64,000 nt of DNA from DATJGR01 sp963812255 (lineage in GTDB: Bacteria > Pseudomonadota > Gammaproteobacteria > Pseudomonadales > Azotimanducaceae). The stretch lies in contig CAWEUM010000005.1 in assembly GCA_963812255.1 (NCBI GenBank), positions 868,001 to 932,000 on the forward strand. The letters are read 5' to 3'. Shown here in pieces: positions 53,947-61,072 of this stretch. The translations under genes and the position numbers were made by a program. Numbering within the stretch: position 1 is the stretch's first letter; every line of letters starts with the position of its first letter. The notes beneath the pieces were generated by a model. It had not been told where the DNA came from. It saw only the letters and a program-made list of their open reading frames with translations, and did not search any database.

Positions 53947-54972
53947 ATGACCAATACGCGTCGAGAACTTTCGGCTACGCTCGGCTGTGATGGACTGGAA
54001 TCGCAGGCAGCAATGGAAAAGTTGGCTCTCGGGCACAAGCTGCCTTGGCACAACGATTACCCGCTCGTGCCATCGCGCGTTGCGGAAATTCTCGCCGCTG
54101 ATCTGACCGATCTCGATCCCGTTGACGTGGTGGGGCTCGGCGAAGGCTGGGATTTCGCCACGTTCGTCGTCAACGGCGACTGGGTGTTCCGGTTTCCGAA
54201 ACGGCGTCAGGCCGCGCGTCAACTCGCCCGCGAGACGACGTTGCTCGATACGCTCGCTCCGCGACTCGCCGATCAGCCGATTTCGATTCCGCGCTATCGC
54301 TATCACGTGCAGAAGCCGGCACTCGCGCCGCTTCCGTACGGCGGATACCCGCTGCTGCGTGGTGAAGCGCTGATCGAGTGTCCGGTCGACTGCGTCGATC
54401 GAGTCGAAATAGGCCGCCAGCTCGGCGAATTCCTGGCGCGATTGGGCACCGCCGCGCCGTCACGGCCACCACGCGTGTTTCAGGATTCGTTTGCGTCGAA
54501 TCTGATCGACTTTCGCCGCGAACTCGACGCAACGATCGATGCGCTGCCTACGGAGATCGCGCACACCTGCGTCGACCTGTTCGCCCGAACGCCACCGCTC
54601 GACGCTGGCCCTCCACGCTTTCAGCACGCCGATCTCGGCGCCGAGCACATCCTGATCGATCGCGCGCGCGGGCGGATCACCGCGATCATCGACTGGGGCG
54701 ATGCCGGCTGGGGCAACCCTGTGGCAGATCTCGTCGGTCTGTGGGCCTGGGGCGGAGACCGAGCGGTGACAGCGGCGCTGCCGCCGTCGGGTCTCACGGT
54801 ATCACGCGACGATTGGTTTCGACTGCGGATGTGGGGTGCCGCCGCCGCGGTGGGTACCGCCTACTATGGATACACGGACCGACGCGAGGCGCTACTCGCC
54901 ACCGCACTTGGCTGGCTTGAACGGATGCAACGGGCCGGTCAGCTGGCTGATCCGGCAACACCGGATGTCTGA
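53947..54972 (+). CDS. APH-fold phosphotransferase
   Basis: This 341-residue protein belongs to the aminoglycoside phosphotransferase/choline kinase superfamily. The P-loop-like region is LGEGWDFATFVVNGDWVFRFPKR, where the lysine binds ATP. The catalytic loop is FQHADLGAEHILID, with the usual metal-binding asparagine apparently replaced by Glu. The DxD-like motif IIDWGDAGWGNPVADL is intact. True antibiotic resistance cannot be concluded; such proteins are often of unknown substrate. The start may be 53947 or the ATG at 54013, which would drop 22 residues. Confidence 0.8.
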   Translation: MTNTRRELSATLGCDGLESQAAMEKLALGHKLPWHNDYPLVPSRVAEILAADLTDLDPVDVVGLGEGWDFATFVVNGDWVFRFPKRRQAARQLARETTLLDTLAPRLADQPISIPRYRYHVQKPALAPLPYGGYPLLRGEALIECPVDCVDRVEIGRQLGEFLARLGTAAPSRPPRVFQDSFASNLIDFRRELDATIDALPTEIAHTCVDLFARTPPLDAGPPRFQHADLGAEHILIDRARGRITAIIDWGDAGWGNPVADLVGLWAWGGDRAVTAALPPSGLTVSRDDWFRLRMWGAAAAVGTAYYGYTDRREALLATALGWLERMQRAGQLADPATPDV

Positions 54973-55005
54973 TTCTATTGCCCGGCTTTCGCTGCTGCGG
55001 CGATA

Positions 55006-55536
55006 ATGCGTCTCATGGCAGAAACGCTCGCAATAGAATTGGGACTGGCTCGGGTATCCGAAGCGCCGCTGATCGCCCGGATGTCACGCGACTACATCGA
55101 ACATGGGCTGAATTGGCGTTGGCAGACGCCGCAGATTCGCAATCTGATCCGGGACAGCGAATCGGTCGCGCTGTGTGCGCGAACCCAGCCGCTGCGCCAG
55201 TCGGATGCGACCGCGCCGAAGCCGTATCGCGATGGCGATGTGCTCGGTTTCGGCATCATGACCTACGGATTGGACATCGCGCACCTGATGCTGCTCGCGA
55301 TACTGCCGCGCGCGCGGCGGCGTAACATTGCATCGAATCTGCTCGATTGGCTCGAAGAAACCGCCATCACCGCCGGGGTGAGCCGAATCGAACTCGAGGT
55401 CAGGGCGGGCAATACCGGCGCACGGGCGTTCTATCGGGAGCGAGGCTACTACGAGCGCGCATATCTGGCCGGATACTACAGCGGTCAGGAATCGGCGTTC
55501 CGCATGGCGCGCAATCTGCGCGTCGTCAACGCTTAG
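55006..55536 (+). CDS. GNAT-family N-acetyltransferase, RimI-like
   Basis: This 176-residue acetyltransferase uses acetyl-CoA. Motif A is LMLLAILPRARRRNIASNLLDWLEETA, with a pyrophosphate-binding Q/R-x-x-G-like turn in RRRNIA. Motif B follows in IELEVRAGNTGARAFYRERGYYERA, which is the RimI/RimJ type end. The target, a protein N-terminus or a small amine, is unknown. ATG at 55006 or 55015. It is in line with the APH gene upstream and the LLM gene downstream. Confidence 0.85.
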   Translation: MRLMAETLAIELGLARVSEAPLIARMSRDYIEHGLNWRWQTPQIRNLIRDSESVALCARTQPLRQSDATAPKPYRDGDVLGFGIMTYGLDIAHLMLLAILPRARRRNIASNLLDWLEETAITAGVSRIELEVRAGNTGARAFYRERGYYERAYLAGYYSGQESAFRMARNLRVVNA

Positions 55537-55564
55537 GTCATGAATTCTTGAGCCACAACCAGGC

Positions 55565-56497
55565 GTGACATCCGCTCTGCCGACTATCCCTTTGAGCGTT
55601 GGCACGCTCGCTGCGCCGGAGATTCTGAGCGCGCCACATCATGCGCGCGCGCGCATCATCGACTCGATCGTCGAACAGGGCCTCGACCACGTATTCATCG
55701 CAGACCACGTCAGCTTCCACGTCGGCACGGGCATGGACGGACTGATCAACGCCGCGACCCTGACCGCACTGAATCCGGCCCTCAACGTTGTTGTCGGCGT
55801 GTACTTGCTCGCATTGCGCCATCCGGTCACGGTGGCACGTCAACTCGCGACGATCGCCGAGTCGGCACCGGGGCAACTGATTTTCGGTGTCGGAGTGGGC
55901 GGCGAAGACCGCAACGAAATCGAGATGTGCGGCGTCGATCCGCGCACCCGCGGCCGCAGAACCGACGAATCCCTCCACGTCCTGCGACCGCTGCTCGACG
56001 GTCGACCGGTGAGCCACGACGGTGAGTTCTTTCGCTTCGAACGCGCCTGGATCCAGCCGCCCCCGCAGCCGGCCATTCCGATTCTGATCGGCGGTCGTGC
56101 GGACGCTGCGATGCGCAGAACGGCGCTGTACGGTGACGGCTGGCTGGGGATCTGGTGTTCGCCGCAACGCTACGCGACGGCGCTGCGCGAAATCGCCGAT
56201 CGCGCCGCAGCAGCGGAACGGCCGGCACCCGCCCACAACGGCATCCAGCTCTGGGTCGGCATCGACGACGACGCGGCACGCGCGCGCGCCCGACTCGCCA
56301 AGGCGATGCAACGGTTTTACCGCATTCCGTTCGAACGCTTCGAAAAATACAGTCCTTACGGCACCGCTGCGGTCGTCGCCGAACACCTCGCACAGTACCG
56401 CGACGCGGGCTGTCGATTGTTCAATCTGATGCCGGTCGCAGCCAATCCCGAGGCGGGAATCGCGGCCGTCGCTGAGATCAAGCGGCTACTGTCTTGA
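55565..56497 (+). CDS. LLM-class flavin-dependent oxidoreductase
   Basis: This 310-residue TIM-barrel protein of the luciferase-like monooxygenase superfamily uses FMN or F420. Characteristic are HVFIADHVSFHVGTG, LATIAESAPGQLIFGVGVGGEDRNE, FRFERAWIQPPPQPAIPILIGG and RRTALYGDGWLGIWCSPQ. It resembles the F420-dependent glucose-6-phosphate dehydrogenase-like/TIGR03619 group, but whether the organism makes F420 is not seen here. The start is GTG with a weak site. Its stop overlaps the dgkA start as TTGA. Confidence 0.88.
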   Translation: MTSALPTIPLSVGTLAAPEILSAPHHARARIIDSIVEQGLDHVFIADHVSFHVGTGMDGLINAATLTALNPALNVVVGVYLLALRHPVTVARQLATIAESAPGQLIFGVGVGGEDRNEIEMCGVDPRTRGRRTDESLHVLRPLLDGRPVSHDGEFFRFERAWIQPPPQPAIPILIGGRADAAMRRTALYGDGWLGIWCSPQRYATALREIADRAAAAERPAPAHNGIQLWVGIDDDAARARARLAKAMQRFYRIPFERFEKYSPYGTAAVVAEHLAQYRDAGCRLFNLMPVAANPEAGIAAVAEIKRLLS

Positions 56498-56865
56498 AGC
56501 CAGGTGCCACCGGCTTCAGACGCATCCTCGATGCCACGCGCTTCACCGTCAGAGGACTCCGCGCCGCGTGGCACACGGAATCGGCATTCCGTCAGGAGTC
56601 CCTGCTGGCGGCCGCGCTCGCCCCTTTGGCATTCTGGTTGGGCCGTTCCGCGTTCGAAACCGCGTTCCTGCTCGCAACCCTCGCATTTGTCCTGACGACG
56701 GAACTGCTGAATTCAGCGATCGAAGCGGTAGTGGACCGCGCGAGTCCGGAGTTCAACGAACTCGCGGGACGCGCAAAAGACATGGGTTCCGCCGCGGTGT
56801 TCGTGAGTCTGGCGATGGTCGTCATTGCGTGGTCGCTGCTTGCGCTGGATCGGTTTCTGCACTGA
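56494..56865 (+). CDS. dgkA: Diacylglycerol kinase
   Basis: This 123-residue inner-membrane enzyme phosphorylates diacylglycerol, recycling it from membrane-derived oligosaccharide or lipid A modification. Three membrane spans follow an amphipathic N-terminal helix (residues 5-25, ATRFTVRGLRAAWHTESAFRQE). The catalytic and metal-binding motif TTELLNSAIEAVVDRAS and the ELAGRAKDMGSAAVF segment are the family signatures. The start is a TTG that overlaps the preceding stop codon. It is convergent with the APH gene at 56880. Confidence 0.95.
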   Translation: MKPGATGFRRILDATRFTVRGLRAAWHTESAFRQESLLAAALAPLAFWLGRSAFETAFLLATLAFVLTTELLNSAIEAVVDRASPEFNELAGRAKDMGSAAVFVSLAMVVIAWSLLALDRFLH

Positions 56866-56879
56866 GCGTCGAATTCTTC

Positions 56880-57884
56880 TCAACTCAACAACTCGAACGC
56901 CCGCGTGACCAGGGGTTCCATCGACAGCTTCGTGACCTCCCAGAGAGGGTCATCGCGCTTACCGCGACGGTGCAGACTCAAGTTGAAGCCGGTGATGATC
57001 GCGAACTTGTACGCGGCCAGCGCACGAAACCAGTTGATGTCCGGCAGCGGCTGGCCCCAGGCATCGGTGTACATCGCAACCAGAGTGTCGGGGTCGAGAA
57101 AGCTCGGTCGTCGATCCGGACCTCGATGCCACGCGTCCGGATCGCTGAATGTCGCGATCCAGCCGACATCGTTGAGGGTCGCGCCGACGCCGGTCAGTTC
57201 CCAATCGATCACGGCAAGCAGCCCGCCGGCAGGCGAGCAGAATAGATTCGCGGTTTGAAAGTCGCCGTGAAACACTCCGACGGGCGCATCCTTCGGCAGA
57301 CGCTCGAGCAACCGCCGCCGAACGTCGGGCACCCGCGCGAGACGTTCCGGATCCGCTGCACGCTCAAAGAAGCGATCCCAGCGCACCACGTCGTCCTCGA
57401 ACGGAATCGGGCTACCGAGATACGGCGTCCTCGCGCGCCAATCGATCCTGTGGATGTCCGCCAACGCCGTCATCGCCTGATTGCCGAGATCGCGCAAAAC
57501 GGCCGGCGCCAGCGCGGCACCCCATTCACCGGGCCCGAGTCGCAGCACATCACCCTGCAGTTTCGGGACGATGAAGTACGGGCAACCAAACCAACGCGTA
57601 TCCGCACCCGACCAGCGCACCGTGCAATGAGGCACCGCGGTGCCCTCCAGCGCGTTGAGCACTTCGACCTGACGCAGCACGTCGGCGGTCCCCTTCCATT
57701 GCACGTTCGGCGGCGGAAGCCGTATGAACCAGCTCTCCACCTGACGCCCGCTTTCCACACTGAAGCCATATGCGAACCCGGCGTGGCCCGGCATCTTGTG
57801 CACATCGAATACCCGCACGTTCGCATCGTCATACTGCTCGCGGCAGAACGGCAGCAGACGTTCGCCGAGTTCTTCCAGTTGCAT
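56880..57884 (-). CDS. APH-fold kinase, ACAD10/11-associated type
   Basis: This 334-residue protein is of the phosphotransferase family found beside acyl-CoA dehydrogenase genes and fused in human ACAD10/11. The catalytic loop is GVFHGDFQTANLF, with H, D and N all intact, and the metal motif is AVIDWELTGVGA. The substrate in animals is a 4-hydroxyacyl-CoA, phosphorylated at the hydroxyl. Here the neighbour is an acyl-CoA synthetase gene 36 bases upstream on the same strand, and the ACAD10/11-like dehydrogenase at 24304 could use its product. Confidence 0.9.
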   Translation of the reverse strand: MQLEELGERLLPFCREQYDDANVRVFDVHKMPGHAGFAYGFSVESGRQVESWFIRLPPPNVQWKGTADVLRQVEVLNALEGTAVPHCTVRWSGADTRWFGCPYFIVPKLQGDVLRLGPGEWGAALAPAVLRDLGNQAMTALADIHRIDWRARTPYLGSPIPFEDDVVRWDRFFERAADPERLARVPDVRRRLLERLPKDAPVGVFHGDFQTANLFCSPAGGLLAVIDWELTGVGATLNDVGWIATFSDPDAWHRGPDRRPSFLDPDTLVAMYTDAWGQPLPDINWFRALAAYKFAIITGFNLSLHRRGKRDDPLWEVTKLSMEPLVTRAFELLS

Positions 57885-57920
57885 CCGTATCCCCCTTATC
57901 TAACCGTTAGAGACTGACGG

Positions 57921-59465
57921 TTAAACCGCCGCCGCGTCGGGAAATCGATCGCGCAACACCCGTTTCAGGATCTTGCCGCTCGGATTGCGCGGAATTTCGG
58001 CAACGAAGGCGACCCCGCGCGGCTGTTTGAAACCGGCCAGGCGGCCGCGGCAGAAATCGATCACCTCCTGCTCGGTCAACGTCTCGTCTTTGCGCACGAT
58101 GATCGCGAACGGCGATTCACCCCATTTTGCACTCGGCCGACCGATCACCGCGGCCTCCGCGATGCCGTCGTGCGCCATCAGGACGTTTTCGATCTCGGCC
58201 GGATAGACGTTCTCGCCGCCCGAAATGATCATGTCTTTGATCCGGTCCTGAATGAAGATGTAACCGTCGTCGTCCATGACTGCGACGTCGCCGGTGCGCA
58301 ACCAGCCATCGACGATGGTCTCGGCGGTCGCCTCCGGACGGTTCCAATAGCCGGTCATGATGTGCGGTCCGCGCACCAGCACCTCGCCGGGTTCGCCCGC
58401 CGCGCAATCGCCGCCGGCTTCGTTCACCACTCGGATGTCGGTATGAAAGAACGCCTTGCCGGTGGAGCCGATCTTCTTCAGTGCATGCTCGGGATCGATC
58501 AGGCACGCCGGGCCACAGCTTTCGGTCAAGCCGTAGATCTGATGGATTTCGATGCCGAGCCTTGCGTAGGCCTCGATCAACGGTTCCGGTACCGGCGCCG
58601 CACCGCACATGCACCAACGCAGGGATGCGTAATCGAACCGGCCGACATCACCGACCTGCAGCATGAAATTCAGCATGGCGGGTACCGCGAGGCCGCAGGT
58701 GATTCGCTCGGTCTCGATCAGTTCCCACGCGCGCACCGGATCGAACGTCCGCATCACGATGCTGGTTGCGCCGCGATAGACGTTCACCGTCAGCGGTGTC
58801 AGCGCACCGACGTGAAACATCGGCAGGCACGCGAGATAGCGCTCGTGCTCGCGGTAGTGCGTGGTCGCCGCGATCGTCAGCACGCCCCACATCGCGGTGC
58901 TGTGAGTGTGCACCACGCCTTTTGGCAGACCCGTCGTCCCGGACGTATACATGATGTACAGCCGGTCATCGTCGCGAGCCGCCAGCGTTGGCTCAGTGTC
59001 CGATGCGGCGTCGCGAAGGCGCTGGTAGCTTTGTGCAAAGGGCGCCAACGGTTCGCGCTCTTCGACCTGCAACCACTGTGCGATGTCCGTCCGCGCGCCG
59101 CGCGCGTGCAGCGTCTCGACCGTTTCGAGAAATGCTTCGCCGTACATCAATCGCGTGGTACCGCTGTCCTTCAGGATGAACTCGAGCTCATCTGGAACCA
59201 GCCGCCAATTCAGCGGCACGACAATCGCGCCGACCTTGGCGAGCGCAAAATACGCTTCCATGAACTCGGCGCTGTTCATCATCAGCAGGCCGACGCGTTC
59301 TGCTTTGACCATTCCCGCGGCGACCAATGCGTTTGCCAGTCGATTGCTGCGCGCGTTGAGTTCCTTGAAGCTCAGCCGAACGTCTCCGGCGCCATCGACA
59401 TAGGCTTCCGCATCGGGACTCAACAGCGCCCGTTTCGCAAGGAAGGCACCGATATTGTTCTGCAT
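57921..59465 (-). CDS. Long-chain-fatty-acid-CoA ligase type acyl-CoA synthetase
   Basis: This 514-residue ligase has P-loop MYTSGTTGLPKG, A5 IYGLTESCGP, a C-terminal hinge GYIFIQDRIKDMIISGGENVYP and the catalytic lysine in RNPSGKILKRVLR. The sequence FKQPRGVAFVAEIPRNPSGK is typical of fatty-acid-CoA ligases. ATG at 59465 is preceded by GGGGG; the frame is open to 59516. It probably leads a two-gene operon with the APH-fold kinase, so the two may act in succession on an acyl-CoA. Confidence 0.93.
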   Translation of the reverse strand: MQNNIGAFLAKRALLSPDAEAYVDGAGDVRLSFKELNARSNRLANALVAAGMVKAERVGLLMMNSAEFMEAYFALAKVGAIVVPLNWRLVPDELEFILKDSGTTRLMYGEAFLETVETLHARGARTDIAQWLQVEEREPLAPFAQSYQRLRDAASDTEPTLAARDDDRLYIMYTSGTTGLPKGVVHTHSTAMWGVLTIAATTHYREHERYLACLPMFHVGALTPLTVNVYRGATSIVMRTFDPVRAWELIETERITCGLAVPAMLNFMLQVGDVGRFDYASLRWCMCGAAPVPEPLIEAYARLGIEIHQIYGLTESCGPACLIDPEHALKKIGSTGKAFFHTDIRVVNEAGGDCAAGEPGEVLVRGPHIMTGYWNRPEATAETIVDGWLRTGDVAVMDDDGYIFIQDRIKDMIISGGENVYPAEIENVLMAHDGIAEAAVIGRPSAKWGESPFAIIVRKDETLTEQEVIDFCRGRLAGFKQPRGVAFVAEIPRNPSGKILKRVLRDRFPDAAAV

Positions 59466-59817
59466 CCCCTGAGCCCCCTTTTTTTCGGACAGTTTAGGAC
59501 ACCCCATTCTGGTCATTTCGAGCGGGGCTGTGAATCGCTCGCGGTTGAAACGGTCGTGTTACAAAAATTCCCAAATTGTGCTTTGCAGCGTGTCGCCGAG
59601 ATCGTAGAATTCAATCGTTTTTCGGGGTCTCCCCACTCCGAACGACATTATGGCGTGGCGCGGTGTCTCTCTCCCCCTCCTCCCAGCGCCGCGATGACAG
59701 TGCCCCCACTGTCACCACGCCATTCCTATTCCACGCGTCCCGTGATCGTGAGCCCTGTACTGGACAGGCTGACATCGCACTGTACAATTCCATCCCCGTC
59801 CAGAATCCGAGCGCGTC
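59466..59817. other. Intergenic region between acyl-CoA synthetase and merR genes
   Basis: This 352-base divergent gap holds the merR promoter and operators (59754-59788) and a separate perfect 8-base inverted repeat TGACAGTG-CCCC-CACTGTCA (59695-59714). I found no convincing promoter for the acyl-CoA synthetase gene and no protein-coding frame. Confidence 0.5.
59754..59788 (+). promoter_or_regulatory. merR promoter with TGTAC-type operators
   Basis: A -35-like TGGACA (59761-59766) and a -10 TACAAT (59783-59788) are 16 bases apart. The imperfect palindrome CCTGTACTGGACAGG (59754-59768) covers the -35 and a TGTACA (59781-59786) covers the -10. The same motifs recur after the gene, so autoregulation by the MerR protein is likely. 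The start codon TTG lies about 30 bases beyond the -10. Confidence 0.6.
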
Positions 59818-60720
59818 TTGAGCGAAACCGAGCTGTACCGTATCGGCACGGTCGCCAAACTCACCGGCATCAGCGTCGAATGTCTGCGCGCCTGGGAACG
59901 GCGTCACGGACTCGTCCCGGCCGAGCGCGACGGACGGACACGCTACTACAGTCGGGCCCAACTGAAACGCCTCGAAAAAATCAAGGCGCTCACCGCGGAC
60001 GGGCACCCGATCTCGTCGCTGGTGGAACTCAACGAAGACCAACTCGACGCGCGCATCGATATCACCCGACCGCGCGTCAGCCCGCATCGAGTGCCGCAGG
60101 TCGGCCTGGTCGGTCCGAATCTGCTGATCCTCGAGCAGACTGCCGAGGATTCGGACCTCGCCGAAGTCAGCCAACGCTGGGTCGGCATAGACGATTTCAT
60201 CGGCAGCCGCGCCGCGGAGCGGGCACATCTCGACGTGGTGGCCGTGCAGATTCCAAGCTTGAACGCTGATCATCTGCAGCGCGTTCGTCGCGCGGCGCCC
60301 GACTGTAGACTGCTGACGATTTATCAGTTCGCGAGCGCAGAAGCGCGCGGTCGGGCAACCGACCAGTACCATGCGACAGCACTCGCCTGGCCACTGACAT
60401 GGAACGATCTGATGCGCGCGTGCGCCACGCCCTCCGGGGACACCGCGCGCGCCGGACGCATGGCGCCGCGACGTTACGACGACCACGAGCTCGTCGAGAT
60501 CGTCAGCCACGCGCGCAACCACGGCATCGATGCGCCGCGGCATCTGGTGACGTTGATCACCGAGTTGAACGCGTTCACCGACTATGCGACGCAGTGCTTG
60601 ACCGAAACCCGTGAGGTCGAGGTATACGATCGGCTGCGCGAAGACGTGTCCTACGCTCGCGCGCAACTCGAGCGGGCGCTGACCGCATCGGTGGAAACGC
60701 GTCCAGTACCGGTCAAATAG
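59818..60720 (+). CDS. MerR-family transcriptional regulator
   Basis: This 300-residue regulator has an N-terminal MerR helix-turn-helix (TELYRIGTVAKLTGISVECLRAWERRH, residues 3-28, then RYYSRAQLKRLEKIKAL). The W-E-R-R-H of the wing matches the LitR/CarH subgroup, whose members often bind vitamin B12. The middle looks like a Rossmann-type domain (LLILEQTAED, VVAVQIPSL, LLTIYQF), but the B12-binding D-x-H-x-x-G motif is absent, as is the four-helix cap, so B12 binding is unlikely. The start is a TTG at 59818. The protein is flanked by putative operators on both sides. Confidence 0.88.
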   Translation: MSETELYRIGTVAKLTGISVECLRAWERRHGLVPAERDGRTRYYSRAQLKRLEKIKALTADGHPISSLVELNEDQLDARIDITRPRVSPHRVPQVGLVGPNLLILEQTAEDSDLAEVSQRWVGIDDFIGSRAAERAHLDVVAVQIPSLNADHLQRVRRAAPDCRLLTIYQFASAEARGRATDQYHATALAWPLTWNDLMRACATPSGDTARAGRMAPRRYDDHELVEIVSHARNHGIDAPRHLVTLITELNAFTDYATQCLTETREVEVYDRLREDVSYARAQLERALTASVETRPVPVK

Positions 60721-60743
60721 ATCTGTACAAATTGTGTACAGAT
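60721..60743. promoter_or_regulatory. Perfect palindromic operator after merR
   Basis: Immediately after the merR stop codon, ATCTGTACA (60721-60729) and TGTACAGAT (60735-60743) are exact reverse complements around a 5-base centre. It lies just upstream of the promoter at 60748 and shares CTGTACA with the sites before merR. Confidence 0.7.
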
Positions 60744-60747
60744 TTGC

Positions 60748-60775
60748 TTGACATCCATGTTGTACTGTACATAAT
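60748..60775 (+). promoter_or_regulatory. Promoter downstream of merR with operator in the spacer
   Basis: A consensus -35 TTGACA (60748-60753) and -10 CATAAT (60770-60775) are 16 bases apart. The spacer contains the palindrome TGTAC-T-GTACA (60761-60771). Together with the operator at 60721, this is a typical set-up for control by the MerR-family protein encoded just upstream. Confidence 0.75.
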
Positions 60776-61072
60776 CGCCACACCCGCTTTTGGCGTGCGT
60801 ACAACTTCTTGATGCAGTCCTCCCTTTCAAGTGTCCTTCCCCCAAGAAGTGAAGTTGTCTCGCCGGCTGCCGCCGGCGACACGCCCTTTCATTCCTGTTC
60901 CCGTTTCGAGTTCCTGCCGAGGAGGCTAGTCGGCGCTAAGGGTCGATGAAGCGGGTCGGGCATTGCCCGGCAGCACCCGCGCCTCTTCGGACCAGACGCA
61001 CCCGGACAACGTACTCGATCAAACCGAAGTGACTGCGTTTTTTCGTCACGCGCGTGTGCGAGACTTCCCGCC
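60776..61072 (+). other. Transcribed but apparently non-coding region before the S8 protease
   Basis: About 297 bases follow the promoter before the S8 protease start. One open frame of 45 codons (60812-60949, starting MQSSLSSVLPP) has no ribosome binding site and no recognised product. A short stem GCCGGC-N4-GCCGGC (60864-60879) is present, without a T-run. It may be a long 5' leader, a small RNA or a small protein gene. Confidence 0.35.

Noticed and set aside
58170..60269. A 699-codon open frame on the plus strand, antisense to the acyl-CoA synthetase gene and running into merR
   Set aside because: It is rich in R, H and Q without any domain, and it lies opposite or across well-recognised genes. 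In GC-rich DNA such long shadow frames are expected.
59818..60720. Calling the MerR protein a B12-dependent light sensor (CarH/LitR)
   Set aside because: The D-x-H-x-x-G cobalamin motif and the helical cap are missing. Only the DNA-binding domain supports the relationship.
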